From: Haloarcula rubra
Lineage (GTDB): Archaea; Halobacteriota; Halobacteria; Halobacteriales; Haloarculaceae
DNA length: 64,000 bases
Assembly: GCF_019599465.1 (NCBI RefSeq)
Contig: NZ_RKLR01000007.1
Coordinates: 62,001 to 126,000 of the forward strand
Direction: 5' to 3'
The notes beneath the pieces are model-generated. The model was not told the origin of the DNA, did not search any database, and saw only the letters and a list, made by a program, of their open reading frames with translations. Below are positions 49,588 to 58,332 of this stretch, piece by piece (position 1 is the stretch's first letter; every line of letters begins with the position of its first letter). The position numbers were made by a program, and so were the translations under genes.

Positions 49588-49593
49588 CCGCGC

Positions 49594-49875
49594 TCACTGC
49601 GGGTCGCGCTTGCCCGCTTCGTCGTCGGTCCGCCGCGAGACGACGACGACCAGCGCCAGCAACACGCCGAGGCCGAGGCCGACGGTGACCAACCCGTAGA
49701 TAGCGACGCCGAGCGGCGTCGGTGGGAGGGCGATGAACCCGAACAGTTCCGGTTCGAGGTCGGCCGGGCGGATGTTGCCGAGCACGAACCCCATCACGCC
49801 GGCGAGGGCGACGATGACGACGTACAACTGGACGACCACCCGCTCTCCGGACCGCCCGGCCGGTTGCTCGCTCAT
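49594..49875 (-). CDS. Small cox-cluster membrane protein (DUF7520-type)
   Basis: 93 residues, start ATG at 49875. Two transmembrane helices: VQLYVVIVALAGVMGFVLGN and GVAIYGLVTVGLGLGVLLALVVVV, with the loop IRPADLEPELFGFIALPPTPL. Conserved near haloarchaeal haem-copper oxidases as a cox cluster protein; role unknown, perhaps assembly. Confidence 0.7.
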   Translation of the reverse strand: MSEQPAGRSGERVVVQLYVVIVALAGVMGFVLGNIRPADLEPELFGFIALPPTPLGVAIYGLVTVGLGLGVLLALVVVVSRRTDDEAGKRDPQ

Positions 49876-49934
49876 GCTTCCCGCTAGGTGACAGAGACGA
49901 TTAGCCTTTTTCACTTCCAGCCCCTAGCGTGGCT

Positions 49935-50024
49935 ATGAGTCAGAAGGAACTGCTGTTCGTCGTCCTCGCCGGTATCGCCGTGATGATGTTCGTGACGGCT
50001 ATCGTGCTCGTCTCGGGCGCCTAG
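49935..50024 (+). CDS. 29-residue single-helix membrane protein of the cox cluster
   Basis: MSQKELLFVVLAGIAVMMF then VTAIVLVSGA: one transmembrane helix with a charged N-terminus. TATA-like CCTTTTTCAC (about 49901-49910) lies 28 bases upstream. Such minute helices are known as accessory subunits of oxidases (for example CydX, CcoH-like or subunit IIa), so a role with the oxidase encoded at 50088-51866 is plausible but unproven. Confidence 0.6.
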   Translation: MSQKELLFVVLAGIAVMMFVTAIVLVSGA

Positions 50025-50087
50025 CCGGGCGTCGGTCGCCTCGAACACCGCCGCTACCAGTTACTCGTCGGAAAAAACGGACCGCGT

Positions 50088-51866
50088 TCAGTCGTCGCTT
50101 CGAGCGCCGGTCAGCGCGGACTGTTCCTCGTCCTCGCCGCCGTCCGTGACGGCCGTCTCAAGTTTGCGGTCGAACCACTGGAACTCGCGGTCGAGCATCC
50201 CGTCGCGCTCGAGGTCCCACGGGTCGCCGTCCTCGACTTTCGGGCCTTCGAGCCACGACTGGACGACGTTCCAGACGAAGATGAGTTGGCCGACGAACAG
50301 GAGCACTGCGCCGACGGTGGCGAGCAGGTGGTACGTCTGGACCTGTGCCAGCGGTGCGATGGCGCCGTCGAACTGGTAGGTCGCGTAGCGGCGCGGCATC
50401 CCGAGGTAGCCCAGCGCCAGCATCGCGAAGAACGTGACGTTGGTCCCGATCATCGAGAGCCAGAAGTGGGCCTTCCCGAGGGTGCGCTGGTACATCCGGC
50501 CGGTGAACACCGGGAACCAGTAGTAGATGCCCGCGAAGGCGGCGAAGCCGATGGCACCCATGACGATGTAGTGGAAGTGCCCGACGACGTAGTAGGTGTC
50601 GTGGAGCACGAGGTCGACCGGAATCGCGGCGAGGAAGACGCCGGTGACGCCGCCGATGATGAAGTTCGAGATGAAGCCGATACAGAACAGCATCGGCGAC
50701 GTGAGCCGAAGCCGTCCGTTCCACATCGTCGTTATCCAGTTGAACGTCTTGACGGCGCTCGGGATGGCGATAGCCAGCGAGACGGCCATGAACGAGGCCC
50801 GCAGGCGCGGGTCCATGCCCGTCGAGAACATGTGGTGGGCCCAGACGCCGAAGGAGAGCACGCCGATGGCCAGCGTGGAGTAGACGACGAACTTGAAGCC
50901 GAACAGCTTCCGGCCGGCGAACTTCGGCAGGATGAGGCTCACCAGTCCCATCGGCGGGAGCACGAGGATGTACACCTCGGGGTGGCCGAAGAACCAGAAC
51001 AGGTGTTGCCAGAGGAGCGGACCGCCACCCTCGACGGCGAAGAACGTCGTCGCGAGGTTCCGGTCCAGCAGGAGCATGACGATGGCGCTGCCCAGTAGCG
51101 GGAACGCGAAGAGGATGAGCGCCGACTGGGTCAGGATAGTCCACGAGAAGATGTCGAGGTTCGCCCACGTCACCTCCTCGGCACGCTCGGTGAAGACGGT
51201 CGCGATGAAGTTGATAGCACCCATCGTGGCAGCGACGCCCGAGAGGTGCAGTCCCAGCAGCATCAGGTCGACGCCGGGGTTGGTCTGTTCGACCGACAGC
51301 GGCGTGTACATCGTCCACGCCGTCTGTGCGGGTTCGATCATGTTCTCGGTGACCGGCGCGAGGAAGAACCCGGCCCAGATGAGCAGGGCGGCCGGGGGGA
51401 GGAGCCAGAAGGCGATGGCGTTGATACGCGGGAACGCCATGTCGTCGGCGCCGATGAGCAGCGGGATGAAGTAGTTCGCGAACGCCGCGATGATGGGCGT
51501 CCCGAACAGGAACAGCATCGTGATGCCGTGACTCGTCAGGATGGAGTTGTAGGCGTTCGCGCCCAGCAACGCCCCGCCGGGGGTGACGAGCTGGAGGCGG
51601 ATGAGCATCGCCATGATGCCACCGACGGCGAAGGCGATGACGGCGTAGACGCCGTACAGTAACCCGATGTCCTTGTGGTCGACTGTCGTTAGCCAGCGAA
51701 CGATACCTGCGGGCTTCTCACGGTGGACGACGGTCTCGCCCGTCGCGGTGCCGCCACCCGCGAGCGGCGTGTACGACCGCCAGTTCTCGATGCGCGTGAG
51801 AAGCGCTGCGATACCGACGAGGAGGACGGCCATCAACCCCGTCAGCACTAGATCTCCTGCTGCCAT
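50088..51866 (-). CDS. coxA: Cytochrome c / quinol oxidase subunit I (haem-copper oxidase)
   Basis: 592 residues with about 13 membrane helices. Ligands seen: SHGITMLF (low-spin haem), WFFGHPEVYILVLPP (Cu-B histidine, cross-linked tyrosine, and the Glu of A1-type oxidases), VWAHHMFSTG (Cu-B), and VVGHFHYIVMG (both haems). A polar C-terminal tail of about 60 residues follows. Reduces O2 to water and pumps protons. No subunit II gene is adjacent; halocyanin at 6639 could be an electron donor. Confidence 0.95.
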   Translation of the reverse strand: MAAGDLVLTGLMAVLLVGIAALLTRIENWRSYTPLAGGGTATGETVVHREKPAGIVRWLTTVDHKDIGLLYGVYAVIAFAVGGIMAMLIRLQLVTPGGALLGANAYNSILTSHGITMLFLFGTPIIAAFANYFIPLLIGADDMAFPRINAIAFWLLPPAALLIWAGFFLAPVTENMIEPAQTAWTMYTPLSVEQTNPGVDLMLLGLHLSGVAATMGAINFIATVFTERAEEVTWANLDIFSWTILTQSALILFAFPLLGSAIVMLLLDRNLATTFFAVEGGGPLLWQHLFWFFGHPEVYILVLPPMGLVSLILPKFAGRKLFGFKFVVYSTLAIGVLSFGVWAHHMFSTGMDPRLRASFMAVSLAIAIPSAVKTFNWITTMWNGRLRLTSPMLFCIGFISNFIIGGVTGVFLAAIPVDLVLHDTYYVVGHFHYIVMGAIGFAAFAGIYYWFPVFTGRMYQRTLGKAHFWLSMIGTNVTFFAMLALGYLGMPRRYATYQFDGAIAPLAQVQTYHLLATVGAVLLFVGQLIFVWNVVQSWLEGPKVEDGDPWDLERDGMLDREFQWFDRKLETAVTDGGEDEEQSALTGARSDD

Positions 51867-51931
51867 GGTGGCACGTCAGGACTGGCCGATAATGAAAGGG
51901 TCGGTTCCGCGGTGCCGCGGTTTGAATCCGG

Positions 51932-52279
51932 TTACTCGTCGTCGCCGTCCGCCGAGGCGTCGTCTAGTTCCGCCTCCGCGTCGTCGCCGTCCTCTAGCCC
52001 GGTGACCTCGCCTTCCGGTTCGTTCACCGCGCTGGCTTCTTCGAGTGACTCCTGTTCCTGCTCCGCGCCCTCGATCGCTCGGCCGGCGTAGTACGTCAGC
52101 ACCGCCAGCAGGAGGAACATCGATATCATCAGCGCGAACTGCATGCCGGTGAAGACGGGGTCGGTGCCGAACGCCGGCACGACCGCGAACGCGGCGATGA
52201 AGAAGAGGATGATACCGAGTGGGATGACGTTGACGGTGAGGTCGAGTAGGGTATCCTTTTCGAACCCGAACAGTGCCAT
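51932..52279 (-). CDS. DUF6684-type small membrane protein of the cox cluster
   Basis: 115 residues. DKDTLLDLTVNVIPLGIILFF-like start (residues 7-28) and FALMISMFLLLAVLTYYAGRA form two transmembrane helices; the last 45 residues are an acidic tail (EGEVTGLEDGDDAEAELDD). Found repeatedly beside haloarchaeal oxidase subunit I. Confidence 0.75.
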   Translation of the reverse strand: MALFGFEKDTLLDLTVNVIPLGIILFFIAAFAVVPAFGTDPVFTGMQFALMISMFLLLAVLTYYAGRAIEGAEQEQESLEEASAVNEPEGEVTGLEDGDDAEAELDDASADGDDE

Positions 52280-52327
52280 GTATGGTTCGGCGTTGGCGCA
52301 GGCCAGTAAATAGGCTGTTGGTTTCGT

Positions 52328-52723
52328 TCAGACCTTGGTCTGCTCGGCGACCGAGCCGGCTCCCCCCATCGCGACCATCACGGCGCCGGCGACGACGACG
52401 GCGACCAGACGGGTGAACAGCGGGCCCTCGCCGACGTTCGCGAGCGTGAACGCCGACGTCGGCAACTGGAGGACGGCGACGAGTGCTGCGAGGACGGCGA
52501 GCAACACGCCGATGCCGACGAGCGTCGGCCACGGCCGGGTGGCGTAGCCGGACTCGGTGAGGATGCCGGCCACGCTCCCGCCGAACAGGATGAGACCGAA
52601 CACCGCGACCGGGAACAGTCCGATGAAGACGCCGATCTCCGAGAGTGCGAGACCCAGAGCGACGAACACCGGCCACGGACTCGACATCCGATACTGGTCA
52701 CTCAGACCCGGTTGTTCTTCCAT
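52328..52723 (-). CDS. DUF7541-type membrane protein of the cox cluster
   Basis: 131 residues from the ATG at 52723. MEEQPGLSDQYRMSSPWPVFVALGLALSEIGVFIGLF at the start is characteristic; four transmembrane helices follow. Upstream frame extension is shadow sequence. Function unknown; likely oxidase-associated by position. Confidence 0.72.
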   Translation of the reverse strand: MEEQPGLSDQYRMSSPWPVFVALGLALSEIGVFIGLFPVAVFGLILFGGSVAGILTESGYATRPWPTLVGIGVLLAVLAALVAVLQLPTSAFTLANVGEGPLFTRLVAVVVAGAVMVAMGGAGSVAEQTKV

Positions 52724-52905
52724 ACCGTTGGTTCGGACTCGGTCGGCATATGCCCATCGGACTCGCCGTGACGCGCCTCGTAAGTGGGTCGACGACGGAA
52801 CCGTACCCGCCCGTGGTCCCGTATTGCCCACAGAATCGGTCGCCGGGGAGACACGTGTCTGACGGGGCACAAACTATTTGTCTGCCATGCGGCTTGATGA
52901 AGGTA

Positions 52906-55209
52906 ATGAGCACGCAGACGGTAGAGCTGGTTTCAGAGTGGGACTCGGTGCCTTTCGACGGCGGGTACGAGGGGCTCCGGACACTCGCAGACCAGGAGTT
53001 CTCCGGTGCCGTCGTCACCGGCCCGACCCGGCTGTTCATGTTGAACGGGACGGTGGTCGGCATCCTGGACGGCGACATCGAGGCCTTCGAGTCCGGTAGT
53101 GGCACCGCCCGCGAAGCACCGCACGAGGCTCTCCCCCTGCTGGCAGTGATGCAGGCGAGCGCGGACGAGGTCCGTGCCAAGTACTACACTCAGGAGACGC
53201 CGATATCCGAAGTGGACCGCACGCTCGCGGACGGGAACTTCACCGGTTTCGTCGAACTCTCCGAGAACGTCCTCTCTGGCGACTACTATCTGGTCTACCA
53301 TCAGGGTCGCTCGATGAGCGTCGCCTGGGTCGGGAGCGCCGAGCGACTCATCACCGACGACGAGGCGTTCGAACAGGCGGACGGCGAAGTCGGCATCTAC
53401 GAAGTGAAGCCCGCCGAGATATCGCCTATCGAGATTCCGGCGCCGTCGACGGGGTCGGATACGGCCGACGCGGCCGGCGGCGTCGCCGCGAGCGACATCG
53501 CCGACGACGCCACGGCGACCGACGAGGGCCCGGTCGACGCCGAACCGACCGCCGAGACAGATGCCCCGGACTCCGACCGTGGCGCCGGCGAACCCGACAC
53601 GGACGAGTCGGCCGTCGACCGGGGACCGGGACCGGCCGCCGGTGGTCCCCCGGGGTCGAAAGCCGCCGGTGCGAACCAGGGCGCCGCGGCGAATCGCACG
53701 GGTGCGGTCGAGTCGTCGGACGAGGAGACCGAACCCGAGCACTCTCAGCAGTCCCAGCAGTCTCAGCAGGGTCAGCCACGGACTCGGGACGACGTGTCGG
53801 AGACTGCCGACGCCGACACGTCCGAGCGGACCCCGGAGACCGACCACCGACCGTCCGAGCCACCCTCGACGGAGTCGGTGGCTTCGTCGGCGTCCCCGCG
53901 ACAGCGTACCAGCGACCCAGAACCGGCACGAGAACCCGACTCGGAACAGCGAGCGAACCGCTCGGCCGGGGAGCCACAGACGCAACCGGAGACGACCTCG
54001 TCGAACGGGGCGAGCCAAGGTGGTGACGGCGCCGCCGTCGCGACGACGGCGGACCTCGAGACGCGCTCCATCCCGTCGCTCGACCCCGACCGGTCGACGA
54101 ACTCGCCGGACACGTCGGCAGCGAGCGACGACGTGGTCACCGGGTCGACCGGCGACCGTCCCCAGCAGACGCCGTCTGCGGACGCACAGTCCCAACCGAC
54201 GACCACCACGGCAGAACAACCCCCGGCACAGACGTCCGAGGAGCCAGTCCCCCAGTCGCCGGCGCCGGACGCGGTGGCCGACCTCGAAGCGGAACTCGAC
54301 GGAAAAGAGGCCGAAATCTCGCGCCTCCAGTCGGAGATAGACGACTTGCAGGCGACGAACGAGGACCTCCGGGCCGAGCGTGACCGCCTCCAGTCCGAAC
54401 TGGAGGAGGCGCGAGCGGAGATAGAGCGTCTGGAGGACGGACTCGCGGAGGCCCGGCGCGACGACACCCCTTCGGTCGGGACTCGCCTCTCCGTGCCGGA
54501 GGCCATCGACGGGACGAACCTCTTCGTGCGCTATCACTCGAAGGGGGAGGCGACGCTCGCCGAGGCCCACGACGGGAACGCCGACCCGACACAGGTCGAG
54601 GAGAACCTCCGGCTAGAGTACCACACGCAGTTCGACGCCACCGACGCCAGCGTCGACGGCACCGAGTTCGAGACGTTCCTCCAAGACAGCCTCCACTACC
54701 GATTCGTCGAGTGGCTGATTCGGAACCTGTTGTACGAGATCCGTGACACCGGTCACGCGAGCGCGATGCAGGTCCTGTACGACGCCCTACCCGAGATAGA
54801 CCGAGCCGAACTGAACGGCAAGGTGACGGTCACCTACGTCGAGGACGGACAGGAACACCGCTCACAGGAGCAGTTCGACGTCGTCGTCCGCGACCGGATG
54901 GGGAACCCGCTGCTCGTCGCGAACATCAACGATAGCCGCCAGCCGGCGACCGAGGGCCAGATGACCGACATCGTCCGGAACGCCGAGCGGGTCGGCAACG
55001 CCTCGGACTCGCTGGCGGCGGCGTTCCTCGTCACCAGTAGCTTCTTCGAACCAGAGGCGCTCGAGACGGCCGAAGAAGCGACTTCCAGCGGCCTGTTCAG
55101 TCGTGACAAGCGCAAGAGCTTCGTGAATCTCTCGCGAAAGGACGGGTACCACCTCTGTCTCCTCGAAGCGAGAAATCAAGAGTTCCACCTCGCCGTGCCG
55201 GAACTCTGA
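52906..55209 (+). CDS. DUF7527-type long acidic protein with coiled coil
   Basis: 767 residues from the ATG at 52906; AAACTATTTG at about 52871-52880 lies 30 bases before it. Residues 1-180 form an N-terminal globular part (LADQEFSGAVVTGPTRLFMLNGTVVG, DYYLVYHQGRSMSVAW). Residues about 185-455 are disordered, D/E/S/T/P-rich with short SQQ repeats (53747-53770). A coiled coil, LEAELDGKEAEISRLQSEIDDLQ onward, spans about 460-520. The C-terminal part VGTRLSVPEAIDGTNLFVRYHSKGE to the end is the DUF7527 region. No transmembrane helix; function unknown, a cytoplasmic scaffold is possible. Confidence 0.72.
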   Translation: MSTQTVELVSEWDSVPFDGGYEGLRTLADQEFSGAVVTGPTRLFMLNGTVVGILDGDIEAFESGSGTAREAPHEALPLLAVMQASADEVRAKYYTQETPISEVDRTLADGNFTGFVELSENVLSGDYYLVYHQGRSMSVAWVGSAERLITDDEAFEQADGEVGIYEVKPAEISPIEIPAPSTGSDTADAAGGVAASDIADDATATDEGPVDAEPTAETDAPDSDRGAGEPDTDESAVDRGPGPAAGGPPGSKAAGANQGAAANRTGAVESSDEETEPEHSQQSQQSQQGQPRTRDDVSETADADTSERTPETDHRPSEPPSTESVASSASPRQRTSDPEPAREPDSEQRANRSAGEPQTQPETTSSNGASQGGDGAAVATTADLETRSIPSLDPDRSTNSPDTSAASDDVVTGSTGDRPQQTPSADAQSQPTTTTAEQPPAQTSEEPVPQSPAPDAVADLEAELDGKEAEISRLQSEIDDLQATNEDLRAERDRLQSELEEARAEIERLEDGLAEARRDDTPSVGTRLSVPEAIDGTNLFVRYHSKGEATLAEAHDGNADPTQVEENLRLEYHTQFDATDASVDGTEFETFLQDSLHYRFVEWLIRNLLYEIRDTGHASAMQVLYDALPEIDRAELNGKVTVTYVEDGQEHRSQEQFDVVVRDRMGNPLLVANINDSRQPATEGQMTDIVRNAERVGNASDSLAAAFLVTSSFFEPEALETAEEATSSGLFSRDKRKSFVNLSRKDGYHLCLLEARNQEFHLAVPEL

Positions 55210-55226
55210 GGGCAGAGCGAAACGCG

Positions 55227-55532
55227 TTAGCCTTCTATCTCGGCCGCGTCCTCTATCTTCATTCCTTCGAGCTTCTCGATTATCTCGTCTATCTTCTCGT
55301 CCAGGTCGTCGACGAATTCGCCCGTCTGTTCGGTCGTGATGGCACCTTGGCTGGAGGGCTCGATGAGGTTCTCCTCTTCGAGGACGCGCAGCGAGTAGCG
55401 CACCTTGTGGTGGGGGTAGCCAGTCTCGTTGGACATCTTCACGATACCGATAGGCTCGTTCTCAATAACCATGCGGAGCACCTGTAGGTGACGCTCCAGC
55501 ATGTCGACTTCCTTCTCAAGCCTGTCTATCAT
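55227..55532 (-). CDS. Small HTH regulator
   Basis: 101 residues. RLEKEVDMLERHLQVLRMVIENEPIGIVKMSNETGYPHHKVRYSLRVLEEENLI is an N-terminal helix plus winged helix (about residues 4-58), followed by an acidic coiled end. A TTTTAAATCCC element about 28 bases upstream of 55532 marks a leaderless gene. It is divergent from purA with 186 bases between. Confidence 0.72.
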   Translation of the reverse strand: MIDRLEKEVDMLERHLQVLRMVIENEPIGIVKMSNETGYPHHKVRYSLRVLEEENLIEPSSQGAITTEQTGEFVDDLDEKIDEIIEKLEGMKIEDAAEIEG

Positions 55533-55718
55533 GGCAATTGTTAACTTGTGTTTGCGGGATTTAAAAGTTGCCCTCGCACACCCGTCTTTGCCGGTTTTTC
55601 CGTTCGAAGAGGTGGGTATTAAATGCGTCGTAACGTCTCCCATGCCAACCTGTCTCCCCCGCAACCGGACCGAGAGGGACCGTAATCTGTTTATCACGGT
55701 GGCCGGAACGTCCGTGCG

Positions 55719-57095
55719 ATGACCGTAACCATCGTCGGCTCGCAACTCGGCGACGAGGGGAAGGGCGGCATCGTCGACCTGTACGGCGACGACGTGGACG
55801 TCGTCGCGCGGTATCAGGGCGGCGACAACGCCGGCCACACCGTCGTCCACGAGGGCGAGGAGTACAAGCTCTCCCTGGTCCCGAGTGGAGCCATCCGCGG
55901 CAAGGTCGGCGTCCTCGGCAACGGGTGCGTCGTCAATCCGCGAACGCTGTTCGACGAGATAGATACGTTGCAGAACCGTGGCCTCGACCCGGACGTGCGT
56001 GTCGCCGAGCGTGCGCACGTCATCCTCCCGTTCCACCGCGTGCTGGACGGCATCGAGGAAGAGGTCAAGAGCGAGACGGACGACGAGGTGGGGACGACCG
56101 GTCGTGGTATCGGCCCGACCTACGAGGACAAGGCCGGCCGCCGTGGCGTCCGCGTCGGCGACTTACTCGACCCCGACGTGCTGCGTGAGCGACTGGAGTA
56201 CGTCGTCCCGCAGAAGCGCGCCGTCGTCGAGGACGTCTACGGCCTCGACGTCGCGGACCTGGATGACCCCGACGCGCTGGACGTCGACGCCCTCTACGAG
56301 GAGTTCCGCGAGTTCGGCCGCCGCTTCGAGGCCGAAGAGATGACCGTCAACGCCGGTGCCTTCCTCACGGAGGCCATGGAGAACGGCCAGAACGTCATGT
56401 TCGAGGGGGCACAGGGGACCATCATCGACATCGACCACGGCAACTACCCCTACGTCACGTCCTCGAACCCGACGGCCGGCGGGGCCGCCGTCGGAACCGG
56501 CGTCAGTCCCGGCGTCGTCGGCGGCGGCGAAGTCGTCGGCATCGTCAAGGGCTACCTCACGCGCGTCGGGAGCGGCCCGCTGCCGACCGAACTCGGCGGC
56601 GTCGTCGGCGACACGCCCGGCTACGACGAACAGGGCGAGGGCGAGAACGAAGACCTCGCACACTACATCCGCGAGGAGGGCGGCGAGTACGGCACCGTCA
56701 CCGGGCGCCCCCGCCGCGTCGGGTGGCTGGACATGCCGATGCTCCGGCACGCGACCCGCGTCTCCGGGTTCACCGGCCTCGCCATCAACCACCTCGACGT
56801 GCTGGCGGGCCTCGACGAAGTGAAGGTCGGCCACACCTACACGCTCGACGGCGAGGAACTGAGGTCGATGCCCCCACGCACCGAGCAGTGGGCGGACTGT
56901 GAGGCGAACCTCCGACGCTTCGAGGGGTGGGCGGAGTTCGACCCCGCCACCGTCGCGAGCGAGGGCTACGAGGCCCTCCCCGAGAACGCACGGACCTACG
57001 TCGAGTACATCGAGGACGAACTCGACACGCCGGCCTACGCCATCGGCGTCGGCCCCGGCCGCGGGGAGACCATCGTCCGCGAGTCGCCGTTCTAA
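55719..57095 (+). CDS. purA: Adenylosuccinate synthase
   Basis: 458 residues. It joins IMP and aspartate using GTP, first step to AMP. GSQLGDEGKGGIVDLYG is the N-terminal signature with the catalytic Asp; NAGHTVVHEGEEYKLSLVPSG, GRGIGPTYEDKAGRRGVR, VMFEGAQGTIIDIDHGNYPYVTSSNP (residues about 226-250) and VTGRPRRVGWLDM follow. Overlaps the convergent haemoglobin gene by four bases at the stops. Confidence 0.96.
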   Translation: MTVTIVGSQLGDEGKGGIVDLYGDDVDVVARYQGGDNAGHTVVHEGEEYKLSLVPSGAIRGKVGVLGNGCVVNPRTLFDEIDTLQNRGLDPDVRVAERAHVILPFHRVLDGIEEEVKSETDDEVGTTGRGIGPTYEDKAGRRGVRVGDLLDPDVLRERLEYVVPQKRAVVEDVYGLDVADLDDPDALDVDALYEEFREFGRRFEAEEMTVNAGAFLTEAMENGQNVMFEGAQGTIIDIDHGNYPYVTSSNPTAGGAAVGTGVSPGVVGGGEVVGIVKGYLTRVGSGPLPTELGGVVGDTPGYDEQGEGENEDLAHYIREEGGEYGTVTGRPRRVGWLDMPMLRHATRVSGFTGLAINHLDVLAGLDEVKVGHTYTLDGEELRSMPPRTEQWADCEANLRRFEGWAEFDPATVASEGYEALPENARTYVEYIEDELDTPAYAIGVGPGRGETIVRESPF

Positions 57096-57451
57096 CGGTC
57101 CAGTATCTCTGTTTCGAGGTCCACGACGGCCGTGAGCACCTGCTCTCTGTCGGACGGGTCGACGTCGTGTGCCCGGAGCGCCGAGTCGAGGTGGCCGGCC
57201 ACGGCCGCGAAGTCGTCCTCGGTCAGGTCCAGATGGGCGTGGGCGGCCCGCATACTCTGGCCGTCGTAGCTATCCGCGCCACCGGTGACGGCCGCGAGGA
57301 ACTGCCGCTGGTGCTCTCTGAGTGCCTCGACGTCCGTGTCTTCGAAGTACTGGGCGAGCGACTCGTCGGCCAGTACGCGGTCGTAGAACGTCTCGACGAC
57401 CGCTTCGATGCCTGCCTCGCCACCGAGGCGGTCGTACAGCGTCTCGCTCAT
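57092..57451 (-). CDS. Group I truncated haemoglobin
   Basis: 119 residues from the ATG at 57451. LYDRLGGEAGIEAVVETFYDRVLAD is the A-C helix region; MRAAHAHLDLTEDDFAAVAGHL supplies the proximal histidine (His71 or His73). Binds O2 or NO; a role in NO detoxification or oxygen delivery to the oxidase is possible. Confidence 0.88.
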   Translation of the reverse strand: MSETLYDRLGGEAGIEAVVETFYDRVLADESLAQYFEDTDVEALREHQRQFLAAVTGGADSYDGQSMRAAHAHLDLTEDDFAAVAGHLDSALRAHDVDPSDREQVLTAVVDLETEILDR

Positions 57452-57537
57452 GGGTCTCGAAGCGGACTGCGCGAGCAAATACTTCGCGGCTAGCGCCAGA
57501 CAGTACGCTTTTAGGGCTACCGGACCGACGCAGGTGT

Positions 57538-57732
57538 ATGAAAGAGGACCTGATGGACATCATCTGCTGTCCGCTGGACAAACACGACCTCGACCTCGAG
57601 GTCGAGGACCGTGACGACGAGGAGATTCTGTCCGGGCAGTTGGTCTGTACGGAGTGTGGCGAGGTGTTCCCCATCGAGGACGGCATCCCGAACCTGCTCC
57701 CACCGGACATGCGCGACGAAGCGCCGGCCTGA
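57538..57732 (+). CDS. Trm112-family methyltransferase activator
   Basis: 64 residues. IICCPLDKHDLDL and QLVCTECGEVFPIEDGIPNLLPPDM are the Trm112 pattern with zinc cysteines. Archaeal Trm112 binds and activates several methyltransferases that modify tRNA, rRNA and release factor. Start from the first ATG of the family, after AGGTGT. Confidence 0.85.
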   Translation: MKEDLMDIICCPLDKHDLDLEVEDRDDEEILSGQLVCTECGEVFPIEDGIPNLLPPDMRDEAPA

Positions 57733-57774
57733 GTCCCCTGAACCTTTTTTGCGTGTCCCCGCCGAGATTCTCAC

Positions 57775-58332
57775 GTGCCTGACTCGCTCCCCGTCCACGT
57801 CAACCGCGAGGAACTCCACGGGTTAGAGGTGCCGGCGACGTTCGAGACGAGCGAGAGTTTCGACGTCCGCCTCGTGAATCACGGGGAATCGACGCACGTC
57901 CACCTCCACCTCGACGACGCGCTATCGAGTCTCGCGAGCATCGAGGCACCCAACCACCACGTCGAACGGGACAGCGAACGCCGGGTACGAGTGACCCTGA
58001 CCCGGGACGGGGCCGTCCGCGGGAAACTGAAAGTCGTCACGGCCTACGGCGCGACGACGCGCTACGTCGACGTCGTCGTCACCGAACCGGACCGGAGCGA
58101 CGACCCGGTCGAAGTCGACGAGGACCTCGCGAAACCACAGCCCAAACCCGACCCCGGGTCCGACTCCGTCCTCGCCGACGTCCCCGACTTGCCGGTGCTC
58201 GCGGTCGGTGGCGTCGCCCTGCTCGCGGCCGTCACCGCCGCGTTCTTCGTCCAGAACGTGGTCGTGTTGCTGGCGGCGCTCGTCGTCGTCGTCGGCGTTC
58301 TCGCGACAGTGTACGCGGTGCTCGCGGCCTAG
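57775..58332 (+). CDS. DUF7524-type membrane-anchored protein
   Basis: 185 residues from a GTG start. A beta-sandwich-like N-terminal domain (FDVRLVNHGESTHVHLHLDDALS, VRVTLTRDGAVRGKLKVVT) is followed by a proline linker and two C-terminal helices (VLAVGGVALLAAVTAAFFV, VVVLLAALVVVVGVLATVYAVL). Function unknown. Its stop overlaps the convergent DR2241-type gene by four bases. Confidence 0.65.
   Translation: MPDSLPVHVNREELHGLEVPATFETSESFDVRLVNHGESTHVHLHLDDALSSLASIEAPNHHVERDSERRVRVTLTRDGAVRGKLKVVTAYGATTRYVDVVVTEPDRSDDPVEVDEDLAKPQPKPDPGSDSVLADVPDLPVLAVGGVALLAAVTAAFFVQNVVVLLAALVVVVGVLATVYAVLAA

Noticed and set aside
53747-53770. Short CAGCAGTC repeats considered as a CRISPR-like or satellite array
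   Set aside because: They are in-frame SQQ codon repeats in the disordered part of the DUF7527-type protein; no spacers.
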